NCBI GenBank assembly: GCA_016719105.1
Contig: JADKAQ010000022.1
Coordinates: 62,001-126,000 of the forward strand
Reading direction: 5' to 3'
Source: Gemmatimonadota bacterium
GTDB taxonomy: Bacteria; Gemmatimonadota; Gemmatimonadetes; Gemmatimonadales; Gemmatimonadaceae
DNA length: 64,000 nt
Shown: positions 1 to 8,652 of the stretch, piece after piece
Layout of the letters: every line of letters begins with the position of its first letter
Position numbering within the stretch: position 1 is the first letter of the stretch
Program-made: the position numbers and the translations under genes
The notes under the pieces: model-generated
Told to the model about the DNA's origin: nothing
Database searches by the model: none
The model's input: only the letters and a program-made list of their open reading frames with translations

Positions 1-72
1 GAAACAGCCGACCGCGACGGCGAGGAACCGGGCGAGAAACCGGGGGAGGGGCCGGGCGAGAATGCGGGGCAT
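1..72 (-). CDS. N-terminus of a secreted or lipid-anchored protein (partial)
   Basis: The reverse strand opens with ATG at 72 and stays open to the window edge for 24 codons. The translation begins MPRILARPLPRFLARFL and continues AVAVGCF: basic residues, then a hydrophobic run ending in a cysteine, as in an export signal or the start of a lipobox. Only the leader is visible, so the mature function is unknown. It reads in the same direction as the M23-like lipoprotein gene just upstream and could be co-transcribed with it. The short length keeps confidence moderate. Confidence 0.45.
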   Translation of the reverse strand, partial: MPRILARPLPRFLARFLAVAVGCF

Positions 73-238
73 GTGGGACGGCACTCCGGGGCGAGGGATG
101 GCGACGTCTCGGTCGACCGACGACCGCCCGCGAAATGTCCCCCGGAAAGCAATCGCGCAAGGCACCCCTGGCGCAGGGACACCAGCGTCAGGAGCGCGGC
201 GACTGATGCCGCGTCCCTGCCGCTGGTGCCCTGCGCCG

Positions 239-1303
239 CTACCGCACGTAGACCTGCGCCCGCTCGTCGAACTCCGCGTCGCCGGCCTGGCTCCCCACGA
301 GGACCTGCACCCTGATCCGGTCCTCGGCGATCATCTGCACCAGCATCAGCCCGTACTGCATCTGCGTCGACTCGGTGTACATCAGTCGATACGCCACCTT
401 GCCGTCGGCCACGCTCAGGTCGCGCGGGCGCGGGGCATCGTCACGGATCCCCCAGATTCCCGGCGGGGCGATCGTGCCGCCGATGGCGATGCGCACCTTG
501 GTCGGATCGTAGTAGTCGTAGACGTAGGCCAGCGACTTGGGCCAGCCCGCCGGCCCGCTCGCTTCCGTGCTGTTCGGGACCGACTCGTGGAACCAGTCCC
601 CCACCAATCGGCCCGGGATGCCGAAGTCGATGCGCGCATCGGGGTCGGCCGCCGGGTGGCGGCGCAGCTTGGCATAGAGCTGCGAGCGGATCGGCTCCAC
701 GAAGTACTTCCACGGCGTCACCGCGTGCAGCGACGTCGTCGGGTAGCGCTTGGGGTTCACGAAGCCCGTGAGCGTCACGCGGGTGTCGATGGCCCCCAGG
801 TCGATCGCGCCGCCGGGGTTGGTCCGCCCGAGGACTTCACCGGCGCGCACGATCATGCCTAACGTGAGCCCGGGGCGGGGGATCACGTGGTCCACGTAGT
901 AGGAGAATTCTTTCGTCACCCGGAACTGGATCTTCCAGTCGGTTCCGACCGGCTGCATCATGAATTCGATCGCGCCGGTGGCGGGCGCATACACCGTGCG
1001 CACGAGGCTATCGCGAATGATCGGACGCCGGTCGAAGTCGATCGCGTAGAAGTAGGCGTGATCGGTGGGGAGTGTGTGCCCCGGCGGATTGAGGTTGCCC
1101 AGCGGGGTGATGAGGGCGAACGAGTCGATCGGGAGCGGGCTCACCGAGAACTCGGCCACCCCGCCCGGCGGCGGGGCGACGCCGTTGGTGGGACCGGAGG
1201 TGGCGTTCCCCCCCTCGCCGCCGCAGGCGGCCGCCAGGAGCGACGCGAGGAGCGACACGAGGAGTGACGCCAAGGGCACGAATGCAACGCGACTGGTAGG
1301 CAT
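239..1303 (-). CDS. Lipoprotein with degenerate LytM/M23-like domain
   Basis: The protein is 354 aa. I start at the ATG at 1303 because it directly precedes a lipoprotein signal (MPTSRVAFVPLASLL, then LLAAAC lipobox). The reading frame is open further upstream, but that extension has no signal character. After a Gly/Pro linker, residues of about 70-180 follow the layout of an M23 peptidase barrel: an HTLPTDHAY segment, VYAPATGAI, FSYYVDHVI and a GxIVRAGEVLG turn. The usual HxGxD metal site and the HxH of active LytM enzymes are not clear, so it is probably a non-catalytic or divergent member. The C-terminal half has no recognisable domain. It is divergent from the prolyl oligopeptidase gene, with about 100 bp between the starts. 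Confidence 0.75.
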   Translation of the reverse strand: MPTSRVAFVPLASLLVSLLASLLAAACGGEGGNATSGPTNGVAPPPGGVAEFSVSPLPIDSFALITPLGNLNPPGHTLPTDHAYFYAIDFDRRPIIRDSLVRTVYAPATGAIEFMMQPVGTDWKIQFRVTKEFSYYVDHVIPRPGLTLGMIVRAGEVLGRTNPGGAIDLGAIDTRVTLTGFVNPKRYPTTSLHAVTPWKYFVEPIRSQLYAKLRRHPAADPDARIDFGIPGRLVGDWFHESVPNSTEASGPAGWPKSLAYVYDYYDPTKVRIAIGGTIAPPGIWGIRDDAPRPRDLSVADGKVAYRLMYTESTQMQYGLMLVQMIAEDRIRVQVLVGSQAGDAEFDERAQVYVR

Positions 1304-1404
1304 ATGGGACAGTCTCGGCACCCCCGGCCCGCGAGATGAGGGCAGCGGAAGCGCGCTGCCGGGCGTAGCTTCTGCGACCCGAACGGCCCCGGAGTGAGCC
1401 CGCC

Positions 1405-3564
1405 ATGCCCAGCGCACGCCCCCCTCGACCACCCGCGCGAGCCGTCGGCTGCATCTGGCGCGTGCTGCGCCTCGCGGCGTGCGCCACCGCCGTCACCGCG
1501 TCGACCGTCGCGGCCCAGCCGAGAGCGCGACTCGCCACGCGCGTGTCGAGGGTGGTCGACACCTTGCATGGCGTGGCGGTCGAGGACCGCTTCCGCTGGT
1601 TGGAGTCGCAGACGTCGCCGGACGTGCTGGCCTGGATCGCGGCGCAGAACCGACTGGCCCTCGAGACGTTGGGGACCGACACCCCGGCACGGCGGGCGCT
1701 CAGCGCCCGCTTGCGCGCCCTGCTCGACGTTCCGACATCGAGCGCGCCGCGCCGCGGCGGTGACTGGGAGTACTTCACGCTGCGCCGCACCGGCGAGGAA
1801 GTCGCCTCGGTCTATCGTCGGCACTGGGTCCCGAACGCCGGGATCGTAGCCCCCGACAGCCAGTACGAACGCCTCATCAACCCGCTCGACCTGCGCCGCG
1901 ACGGCACCACGAGCGTGGCGATCGAGGCCGTTTCACCTGACGGCTCATTGCTGATGTACTCGGTGCGCGACGGGGGGCCGGACGAGATCACGGTGAAGAT
2001 CCGCGACCTGCGCACGGGGAAGGACCTCGCCGATTCGCTCCCGCCGGCGCTGTACGCGTCGCTCGCCTTCGCACCGCACGGGCGCGGCTTCTACTACGTG
2101 CATCGCTCGCGTCTCGAAGGGCCGCGCTTTCGCTACCATCAGCTGGGGCTCTCGGCGGGGAGCGACAGCCTGCTCTACGGCGAGTTCCTCCCGCCCACCC
2201 ACTTCCTCGCCGTGTCGACGGCGCTCAAGGGGCGCTATCGCATCTATACCATTTCGCATGGGTGGGCGCGCAACGAGGTACATGTCCAGGACACGCAGAC
2301 GGGGAACCTCGTCGACCTCACGGCAGGTGTCGACGCGCACTTCACGCCGCAGGTGGTCGATGATGAACTGTGGTTGCGCACCGACCTCGACGCGCCGCGC
2401 GGGCGCGTTGTCGCAGTCGACTTCAGGAACCCGCGTCGCGAGGCGTGGCGCATCGTTCTCCCCGAGTCGGAGGATGTGCTCGACGCCTTCACGCTGATCG
2501 ACGGCAAGCTGTACGTCACCTACCTGCGCAATGCGGCGCATCGCATCGCCGTCTTTACGCGCGACGGGCAGCCAGCGGGAGAGGTCGCCGTTCCTCCGCA
2601 CGCGACCGTCTCGATTCGCGGCGCTGAGCCGGGGAGTGCGCTCCTCACGATTGCATCGTTCACGCAACCGGGGGTCACCTACAAGCTCGACCTCGCGACT
2701 GGTGCACGCACCGTGTGGGAGCGCGCCAGGGTCGCCTTTGATACGAGCGCCTTCGAGGTCGCGCAGCACTGGTATCGCTCCAAGGACGGGACGCGCGCGC
2801 CACTCTGGGTGGTGCAGAAGCGCGGGCACGCGCGCAGCCGCAACACGCCGGCGCTCCTCCATGGCTACGGCGGCTTTGCGGTGAACCTTGGCCCGCGCTT
2901 CGATGCGCGCGCGGCGTTGTGGGTGGAACGTGGCGGGATCTACGTGCAGGCGACGCTGCGCGGTGGCAACGAGTTCGGCGAGGCGTGGCACAGGGGGGGG
3001 ATGCTCGCCAACAAGCAGAACGTCTTCGACGACTTCACGTCGGCGGCGCAGTTCCTGGTCGACAGCGGCTTCACCGCGCCTGAGCGGCTGGCCATTCGCG
3101 GCGTCAGCAACGGGGGGCTGCTGATGGGAGCGGCCATCACGCAGCGCCCCGACCTCTTCCGGGCCGCCTTCGTCGGTGTGCCGGATCTGGACCTCGTGCG
3201 GTTTCCCACGTTTGTCACGCACAACAACGCGCCGGCGCTATTGGAGTACGGCGATGCACGCCAGCCCGCGGAGTTCGAGGCGATCCGCACGATGTCGCCA
3301 TACCAGAACGTGAAGGACGGCGTGCGCTATCCGGCGGTGATGGTGCAGACGGGGATCAACGACACGCGCGTCCCGCCGTGGCAGGCGCGTCGCTTCACCG
3401 CGCGGCTTCAGCAAGCCTCGACCTCCGGACTCCCTGTCATCCTGCTGCACGACCTGCGATCCGGGCATGCCGGTGGTCGCTCGATGAGCGGGACGGTGGA
3501 GCTGGCCACTCGGGAGATGGAGTTCCTGCTACGACATGTCGGAGCGCTCGGCCGGGGGCGGTGA
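1405..3564 (+). CDS. Prolyl oligopeptidase family serine peptidase (S9A), secreted
   Basis: The protein is 719 aa, the normal size for S9A enzymes, which cleave short peptides after proline. It has a basic N-terminus and hydrophobic signal peptide ending near VAAQP, then a seven-bladed beta-propeller (about residues 45-440) and an alpha/beta-hydrolase domain (about 445-719). The catalytic triad is visible: Ser568 in GVSNGG, Asp653 in GINDTRVPP and His688 in RSGHAGG. The conserved LHGYGGF and LRGGNEFGEAWH segments, typical of S9A, are present. A weak GGAG precedes the ATG at 1405. It probably acts in the periplasm or outside the cell on imported or external oligopeptides. Confidence 0.93.
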   Translation: MPSARPPRPPARAVGCIWRVLRLAACATAVTASTVAAQPRARLATRVSRVVDTLHGVAVEDRFRWLESQTSPDVLAWIAAQNRLALETLGTDTPARRALSARLRALLDVPTSSAPRRGGDWEYFTLRRTGEEVASVYRRHWVPNAGIVAPDSQYERLINPLDLRRDGTTSVAIEAVSPDGSLLMYSVRDGGPDEITVKIRDLRTGKDLADSLPPALYASLAFAPHGRGFYYVHRSRLEGPRFRYHQLGLSAGSDSLLYGEFLPPTHFLAVSTALKGRYRIYTISHGWARNEVHVQDTQTGNLVDLTAGVDAHFTPQVVDDELWLRTDLDAPRGRVVAVDFRNPRREAWRIVLPESEDVLDAFTLIDGKLYVTYLRNAAHRIAVFTRDGQPAGEVAVPPHATVSIRGAEPGSALLTIASFTQPGVTYKLDLATGARTVWERARVAFDTSAFEVAQHWYRSKDGTRAPLWVVQKRGHARSRNTPALLHGYGGFAVNLGPRFDARAALWVERGGIYVQATLRGGNEFGEAWHRGGMLANKQNVFDDFTSAAQFLVDSGFTAPERLAIRGVSNGGLLMGAAITQRPDLFRAAFVGVPDLDLVRFPTFVTHNNAPALLEYGDARQPAEFEAIRTMSPYQNVKDGVRYPAVMVQTGINDTRVPPWQARRFTARLQQASTSGLPVILLHDLRSGHAGGRSMSGTVELATREMEFLLRHVGALGRGR

Positions 3565-3633
3565 CCAACGCTCCCCCGCGCCCAGCACGCCCGCTACACG
3601 GTGCCTAACGTCACATTCCTTCCATTCGTCACC

Positions 3634-6600
3634 ATGCCCTCGCGTCGCTTCTCCGTCCTTGCCCAGGCGCTCCTTGCCGGCGTCCTGCTCGCTGCGCCGC
3701 TCCCCGCACAGGATCTGGGTACGCTCCCCTGGCGCCACATCGGCCCGTCGTCGTTCGGGGGGCGCATCGACGACATCGAGGCGATTCCCGGTCGGCCGTC
3801 GACGATCTTCGTGGGGACGGCCGGAGGCGGGGTGTTCCGCACCACCAACAACGGGACGACGTGGGCCCCGGTCTTCGATCGCGATGGACGCAGCACGTCG
3901 ATCGGTGACATTGCCATCGCGCCGAGCGATCCCGGGATCGTGTGGGTGGGGACAGGGGAGCCCAACAATCGCCAGAGTTCCACGTGGGGAGACGGGATCT
4001 ACCGGTCGCTCGACGGTGGCGAGACGTGGACGCACATGGGGCTCAAGGAGACGCACCACATCGGGCGCGTGGTGATCCACCCGCGGAACCCCAACACGGT
4101 CTTTGTCGCGGCGCTGGGGCACCTGTGGGGACCTAACGACGATCGTGGGGTCTACCGCACCACCGACGGCGGGACCACGTGGAAGAAGGTTCTCGCCGGC
4201 AACAACGTCACCGGCGCCGTCGATGTCGCGCTCGACCCCGACGGGCGCACCGTGTACGCCGCGATGTACCAGCGCCAGCGCCGCGGCTTCGGCTTTGTGG
4301 GAGGCGGCCCAGGGAGCGGCTTGTTCCGCTCGCGCGATGGCGGCGACACGTGGGAACCGCTCACCAACGGCCTGCCTGTCGGCGTGAAGGGCCGCATCGG
4401 CATCGCCATCGCACCCAGCCAGCCGAACACCGTCTACGCGATCGTCGAGGCCAAGGCCGGCGGCGTCTTCCGTTCGGACGACAAGGGGAGCACGTGGACG
4501 CGGCAGTCGTCGCTCAATCCGCGGCCGATGTACTACTCGCAGGTGCGCGTCGATCCCCAGCATCCCGATCGTGTCTGGGTCCTGGGGACCTACGTGCACA
4601 AGTCGATCGATGGCGGGAAGACCTTCACGACCGACAGCACCGGCGACCGCATCCATGTGGACCACCATGCGCTGTGGCTCAACCCGAACGACGGGAACCA
4701 CATGATGCTGGGGAACGACGGGGGGCTCTACTTCACGTACGACGGCGCGAAGAACTGGGACTTCATCGACAACCTCCCCATCGGGCAGTTCTACGACATC
4801 GACGTCGACGATCGCGATCCCTACTACGTGTACGGCGGGACGCAGGACAATGGGACGTGGGGGCTCCCCGTCCGCACGTACAACGGCGTCGGGATCACCA
4901 ACGCCGACGTCATCAACATCGCCTATGGCGACGGCTTCTTCACCGTCACCGACCCGGCCGACCCGCGCTACATCTACGCCAACTCGCAAGGCGGGCGCGC
5001 GTACCGCGTGCACCTGGCGACACGTGAAGAGCGTGGCATTCGTCCCGTGCCGGCCGACGCCAAGGATACCATCCGCTTCAACTGGAGCACGCCGATGGTG
5101 CGCTCCCCGCACGATCCGCGGACCATCTACTATGGTGGCAACAAGCTCTTTCGCACGCGTGATGGCGGGGAGTCGTGGGATGTGGTGAGCCCAGACCTCA
5201 CGCGCAACCAGGAGTGGAAGTCGATCCCGATCATGGGGATCGTGCGCGACTCGACGACCCCGTCGCGTGACGATGGGGTGAGCGACTACGGGACCATCAC
5301 CAGCGTCTCGGAGTCGCCGCGGTCGCAGGGGGTGCTCCTCGTAGGCACCGACGACGGCCAGGTGCAACTGTCGACCGATGGCGGTGCGGCGTGGACCAAC
5401 ATCACCGCGCGCTTCAGGCTCCCGGCGCCGCGTTGGGTGAGCAAGGTGCTCTGGTCGCAGCACGAGGCGCGCACGGCGTACGTCGCCTTCGACGGGCACT
5501 ACGACGACGACCTGGCGCCGATGCTCTATCGCACGACCGACGGCGGCACCACCTGGAGCGCGGTCGCGGGCGACCTTCCCGTCGGCCACTCGGTCAAGAC
5601 GCTCGCCGAGCATCCGTCCAACCGCGACGTGCTGTTCGCGGGGACCGAGTTCGGGTTGTACGTGACCTTCGATGGCGGGAAGCGCTGGGCGTACGTGGGC
5701 GGTGCGCTGCCGCGCGTGCGCATCGACGACATCGCCATTCACCCGAAGCACCGGGACCTGGTGCTGGGCACGCACGGTCGCAGCATCATCGTCCTCGACG
5801 ACATCAGCCTGTTCGACAAGGGGGCGCCAGTCGTTGCATCTGGCGAGGCGGCGCTCTATCCCATCCGTCCCGTGATGCAGCGCTTCGTGACGCGCGTCCT
5901 CCCCACGCCGGGGGCGCGGAACTTCCAGGCGCCCAATCCGCCCCCTGGGGCCCTCATCACCTACGCGTTAGGCGTTCCCGCCTCTGCGAGCGACACGGTG
6001 GCGACGCTCAAGGTCGCCGACGCCGCGGGCAAGGTCGTGCGCACGCTCAAGGTCCCGGCGGCCGCGGGGATCCACCGTGCCGCATGGGACCTGCACAACG
6101 ATCGCGCCCCCGGGGTGACCGACGCCGACGAAGGGTGGTTCGGCCTCCCCAGCGGAGCGTGGGTGCCGCCGGGACGCTACACCGTCACGCTCGCCGCGCG
6201 TGGGCGCGAGGTCTCGCAGCCGGTCGACGTGAGCGGTGATTCGCGCGTTGAGATCGCCGCCGGTGCGCTTGAGGCGCGGCATGCCGCGTCGGTGCGGCTG
6301 GCGGCGCTGCAGAAGTCGTTCAACGACGGGGTGGAACTGCACAAGCAGATGACGGCCGAGCGCGAGCGGTTGGAGAAGGCGCTCGCGACGACGCCGGCGC
6401 GACGCGACTCGCTGGCCGCGCTCATGGGTCAGGTTCGGCAGCAGCTCGACTCGTTAGGGCGCCGCTTCGGCGCCGGCTTCGGGGGCCCCAAGTTCGGCTT
6501 CCTCGACCTGGATGGTTCAATGCAGGCCTCGTCGACCCGGCCGACCGTGGCGCAGGAGCGCACCATCGAGCAGCTCGACGCCCAGCTCAAGGTCGACCTC

Positions 6601-6696
6601 GCGACGCTCAACGCGCTGCTGGCGGGGCGGTTTGCGGAGCTGCAACGGAAGGCGGAGGGGGCCGGGGTGGTGCTGAAGGCGGTCGTGGTCCCGTAG
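3634..6696 (+). CDS. Secreted Asp-box (BNR/sortilin-type) beta-propeller protein
   Basis: The protein is 1020 aa. The ATG at 3634 is preferred to the GTG at 3601 because a signal peptide (MPSRRFSVLAQALLAG, cleavage after PLPAQ) begins there. About ten Asp-box motifs of the form S/TxDGGxTW recur across residues 50-720, for example NNGTTW, LDGGETW, TDGGTTW, RDGGESW and FDGGKRW. This is the hallmark of the VPS10/sortilin, sialidase and glycoside-hydrolase-74 propeller fold. The C-terminal part has a beta-sandwich (LKVADAAGKVVRTLKV) and a helical tail. Catalytic residues of GH74 or sialidases cannot be assigned, so the enzyme name often given to this family (glycosyl hydrolase) is not supported. 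A paralogue lies at 38812-42072 on the other strand. Confidence 0.88.
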   Translation: MPSRRFSVLAQALLAGVLLAAPLPAQDLGTLPWRHIGPSSFGGRIDDIEAIPGRPSTIFVGTAGGGVFRTTNNGTTWAPVFDRDGRSTSIGDIAIAPSDPGIVWVGTGEPNNRQSSTWGDGIYRSLDGGETWTHMGLKETHHIGRVVIHPRNPNTVFVAALGHLWGPNDDRGVYRTTDGGTTWKKVLAGNNVTGAVDVALDPDGRTVYAAMYQRQRRGFGFVGGGPGSGLFRSRDGGDTWEPLTNGLPVGVKGRIGIAIAPSQPNTVYAIVEAKAGGVFRSDDKGSTWTRQSSLNPRPMYYSQVRVDPQHPDRVWVLGTYVHKSIDGGKTFTTDSTGDRIHVDHHALWLNPNDGNHMMLGNDGGLYFTYDGAKNWDFIDNLPIGQFYDIDVDDRDPYYVYGGTQDNGTWGLPVRTYNGVGITNADVINIAYGDGFFTVTDPADPRYIYANSQGGRAYRVHLATREERGIRPVPADAKDTIRFNWSTPMVRSPHDPRTIYYGGNKLFRTRDGGESWDVVSPDLTRNQEWKSIPIMGIVRDSTTPSRDDGVSDYGTITSVSESPRSQGVLLVGTDDGQVQLSTDGGAAWTNITARFRLPAPRWVSKVLWSQHEARTAYVAFDGHYDDDLAPMLYRTTDGGTTWSAVAGDLPVGHSVKTLAEHPSNRDVLFAGTEFGLYVTFDGGKRWAYVGGALPRVRIDDIAIHPKHRDLVLGTHGRSIIVLDDISLFDKGAPVVASGEAALYPIRPVMQRFVTRVLPTPGARNFQAPNPPPGALITYALGVPASASDTVATLKVADAAGKVVRTLKVPAAAGIHRAAWDLHNDRAPGVTDADEGWFGLPSGAWVPPGRYTVTLAARGREVSQPVDVSGDSRVEIAAGALEARHAASVRLAALQKSFNDGVELHKQMTAERERLEKALATTPARRDSLAALMGQVRQQLDSLGRRFGAGFGGPKFGFLDLDGSMQASSTRPTVAQERTIEQLDAQLKVDLATLNALLAGRFAELQRKAEGAGVVLKAVVVP

Positions 6697-7040
6697 TGAA
6701 GGTCGCGGCGGCGCAGCCTGGCAGGGTCCGACGGAAGCGAGCTCGGCGATCCATACAGGAAACGACAGGCAGAGGCGTGCGACGGGGGGATTTTGCGCCG
6801 CTGGCGCGCTAACGCGATACAGCTGTTGCTTGACACTCGTAGGCTGGGGCCCGATATCTGGGGCGCGATCGTGCCGAGCGTTAGCGGTGTCGGTGCGGCT
6901 CGGGGCGCATTTCCTGCGCGCCCCGGGTGCGCCGTTGCGTCCGACGATCTGCGGCTCCCCCCTCCCCCCTCCCCAGATTCAAGATGTCGATGCTTGCCTA
7001 CCCCTCGCCTGCTGCTGACGCAAGCGCGGTTCGTGCCACC
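6697..7040. other. Intergenic region upstream of the glycine-zipper operon
   Basis: 344 bp between the propeller gene and the next signal-peptide start. I find no credible coding sequence. The first half is ordinary GC-rich spacer. The second half contains a possible sigma-70 promoter (listed separately) and a long pyrimidine-rich stretch (CCCCCTCCCCCCTCCCC, about 6958-6974). The reading frame of the downstream gene is open back to 6927, but without a signal peptide or ribosome-binding site that supports an earlier start. Confidence 0.5.
6830..6858 (+). promoter_or_regulatory. Possible sigma-70-type promoter
   Basis: A perfect TTGACA (6830-6835) is followed, after 17 nt, by GATATC (6853-6858), which shares three of six bases with TATAAT. 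In such GC-rich DNA an exact -35 hexamer stands out. It lies about 180 bp upstream of the gene at 7041 and would serve the three-gene set ending at 10053. The -10 match is weak, so this is only a candidate. Confidence 0.3.
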
Positions 7041-7577
7041 ATGGTGCGGCGACTTGTGCTCGTGTTCATTGGACTGGCCTGCGCCCTGGGCCTCGCGCCT
7101 CGCGCGGCCGAAGCCCAGCTCAAGAAGCGATTGATGCAAACGGCGCTCTGCGGCGGATTGGCGTACGGTGGATGGAAGCTGGGCGAGAAGGTCGCGCAGT
7201 ACGAGATCAAGCGGCAGGGGCTGACGGGGACGCAGGCATCACAGATGACAAAGGCGCTGCAGGTGGGTGCGGCGCTGATCCTGTGCCAGGGTGGGGCCGC
7301 GCTCGCCGGCAGCGCCTACGACAAGCTGTCGAAGCGCGACCTGGAGGCACGAAAGAAGGAGATGGACGCGGCGGTGGCCGAGGCGGAGCCGACGACGCGG
7401 ACGTATGTCATGCCCGAGAGCCAGCGATCGGGCACGCTGACCACGACGGCGCCGACGCAGGAAGGGGAAAAGGAGTGTCGGATCGTCGTCGACCAGCTGG
7501 CCGACGTGAGCGCTGGCGAGCAGTCGGTGACCAAGTTCTGCCGGAAGCCCGGCGGCACATACGAGCCCGAACTGTGA
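7041..7577 (+). CDS. Small secreted glycine-zipper / surface-antigen-like protein
   Basis: The protein is 178 aa from the ATG at 7041. That start gives a clean signal peptide (MVRRLVLVFIGLACALGLA, cleavage after AEA). A Gly/Ala-rich helical region follows (CGGLAYGGWKLGEKV and ALILCQGGAALAGSAY), as in glycine-zipper proteins that sit in or on membranes. The C-terminus (ECRIVVDQL ... VTKFCRKPGGTYEP) resembles the end of rickettsial 17-kDa-type surface antigens, with two cysteines framing the domain. Exact function is unknown. It is the first of three co-directional genes, with 34 bp to the next. Confidence 0.7.
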   Translation: MVRRLVLVFIGLACALGLAPRAAEAQLKKRLMQTALCGGLAYGGWKLGEKVAQYEIKRQGLTGTQASQMTKALQVGAALILCQGGAALAGSAYDKLSKRDLEARKKEMDAAVAEAEPTTRTYVMPESQRSGTLTTTAPTQEGEKECRIVVDQLADVSAGEQSVTKFCRKPGGTYEPEL

Positions 7578-7611
7578 TCGCTCCACTCCCGCCCCGCCCG
7601 CATACGCAGCA

Positions 7612-8649
7612 ATGCTGACGCTGATCGTCGCGCCTGTCCTGAGCGTGGCGCTGGGTGCGCTCTCCCTCCCGAACGCCCTCCTCTTCGAGGCGGTGCGCGA
7701 CCAGGCTGGTCACTCGGTGCTGTTCATCCGCGATTGCGGTCGGGGGAACATTCCGCGGGACGTCGGCCGGTTCGGCGTCTCCAACTGCGAATCGTATCAG
7801 AAGCGGTTCGCCAGTCCGGGGTGGTATCCGGCCCGAGAAGGGAAGGACTCGGTCTGGTACGACGGCGACTCCCTGCATTTCGCCGGTGCCCTGCGGGGGG
7901 CGCGCTTCGAGGAGGTGTGGCTCTTCTCGGGTGGGGGAAATCTCAACCAGGGGATCGAGATCGGGCGCCTCCTGCGGCGAGCCCGCATGACGGTGCGAGT
8001 GCCTAACGTGGCGCGGGTGCGAACGGCGATGCAGTGGCCGTCGCCGTCCGGCGAGGTCGCCTGTGTGAGCGCGTGCACCGTGGCGTTCATGGGGGGACTC
8101 TTTAGGTACCTCGACCCCGACGCGACCTACGAGGTGCACTCCGCGTCCATCGCGGCGACAGCGCTCGACCCCCAGCTCATCGCCCAGATGGCCAGTGGCA
8201 AGTTGCGCGACCTGGTCGAGCAACAGTGCCTCTCGGCCCGCTTCATGGCCGCGCGGCTCTTCACGCACTTCCAGAATACGCTCCTGCTGACCACCGCGAA
8301 TCCGCAGCGAAGCGAGAACCTGCAGGACTTCATGCGCTTCGCCCGGGCGGGAGGGCGCGAGGTCCCCTACGCGGAATCGGACGAGCTCCGCGACCTCACA
8401 CGCATTCGCGATGAGGGCCTTGCCGCCATGCAGGACATCTACATGCGCATCGAACGGCAATGCATGAACGCTGCCATCGCCTCCCTGCGTGAACGGATCG
8501 GCGACACGGAACCGCGGGCTCGCCCCGCGCTCCGGATGCTGGAGGTGATGTACGAAGTGAGCATCAAGGACACGGCGTCGCTGACCCGGGAGACCATGCT
8601 GCGCATGGGATACCTGACGCAGGAAATCGACCCCGGCGTTCGCCCTTGA
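7612..8649 (+). CDS. Periplasmic ClpP/crotonase-fold protein (COG3904-like)
   Basis: The protein is 345 aa with an N-terminal hydrophobic leader (MLTLIVAPVLSVALGAL). Residues of about 95-180 look like the ClpP/SppA fold: a strand and turn FSGGGNLNQGIEIGRLL, then CVSACTVAFMGG, the position of the nucleophilic serine in predicted periplasmic ClpP-like proteins (SxCxSACxxxFxxG), then YEVHSAS, where a catalytic histidine would lie. The C-terminal half is helical with no recognised domain. It could be a protease or an inactive scaffold; I cannot decide from sequence. It sits 34 bp after the glycine-zipper gene and 3 bp before the next gene, so the three are probably one operon. Confidence 0.7.
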   Translation: MLTLIVAPVLSVALGALSLPNALLFEAVRDQAGHSVLFIRDCGRGNIPRDVGRFGVSNCESYQKRFASPGWYPAREGKDSVWYDGDSLHFAGALRGARFEEVWLFSGGGNLNQGIEIGRLLRRARMTVRVPNVARVRTAMQWPSPSGEVACVSACTVAFMGGLFRYLDPDATYEVHSASIAATALDPQLIAQMASGKLRDLVEQQCLSARFMAARLFTHFQNTLLLTTANPQRSENLQDFMRFARAGGREVPYAESDELRDLTRIRDEGLAAMQDIYMRIERQCMNAAIASLRERIGDTEPRARPALRMLEVMYEVSIKDTASLTRETMLRMGYLTQEIDPGVRP

Positions 8650-8652
8650 GCC

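Noticed and set aside
3529..5775. 748-codon open frame on the minus strand opposite the Asp-box protein
   Set aside because: Translation is Arg/Val/His/Pro-rich without structure, and the opposite strand has a signal peptide and ten Asp-boxes. It is a high-GC shadow frame.
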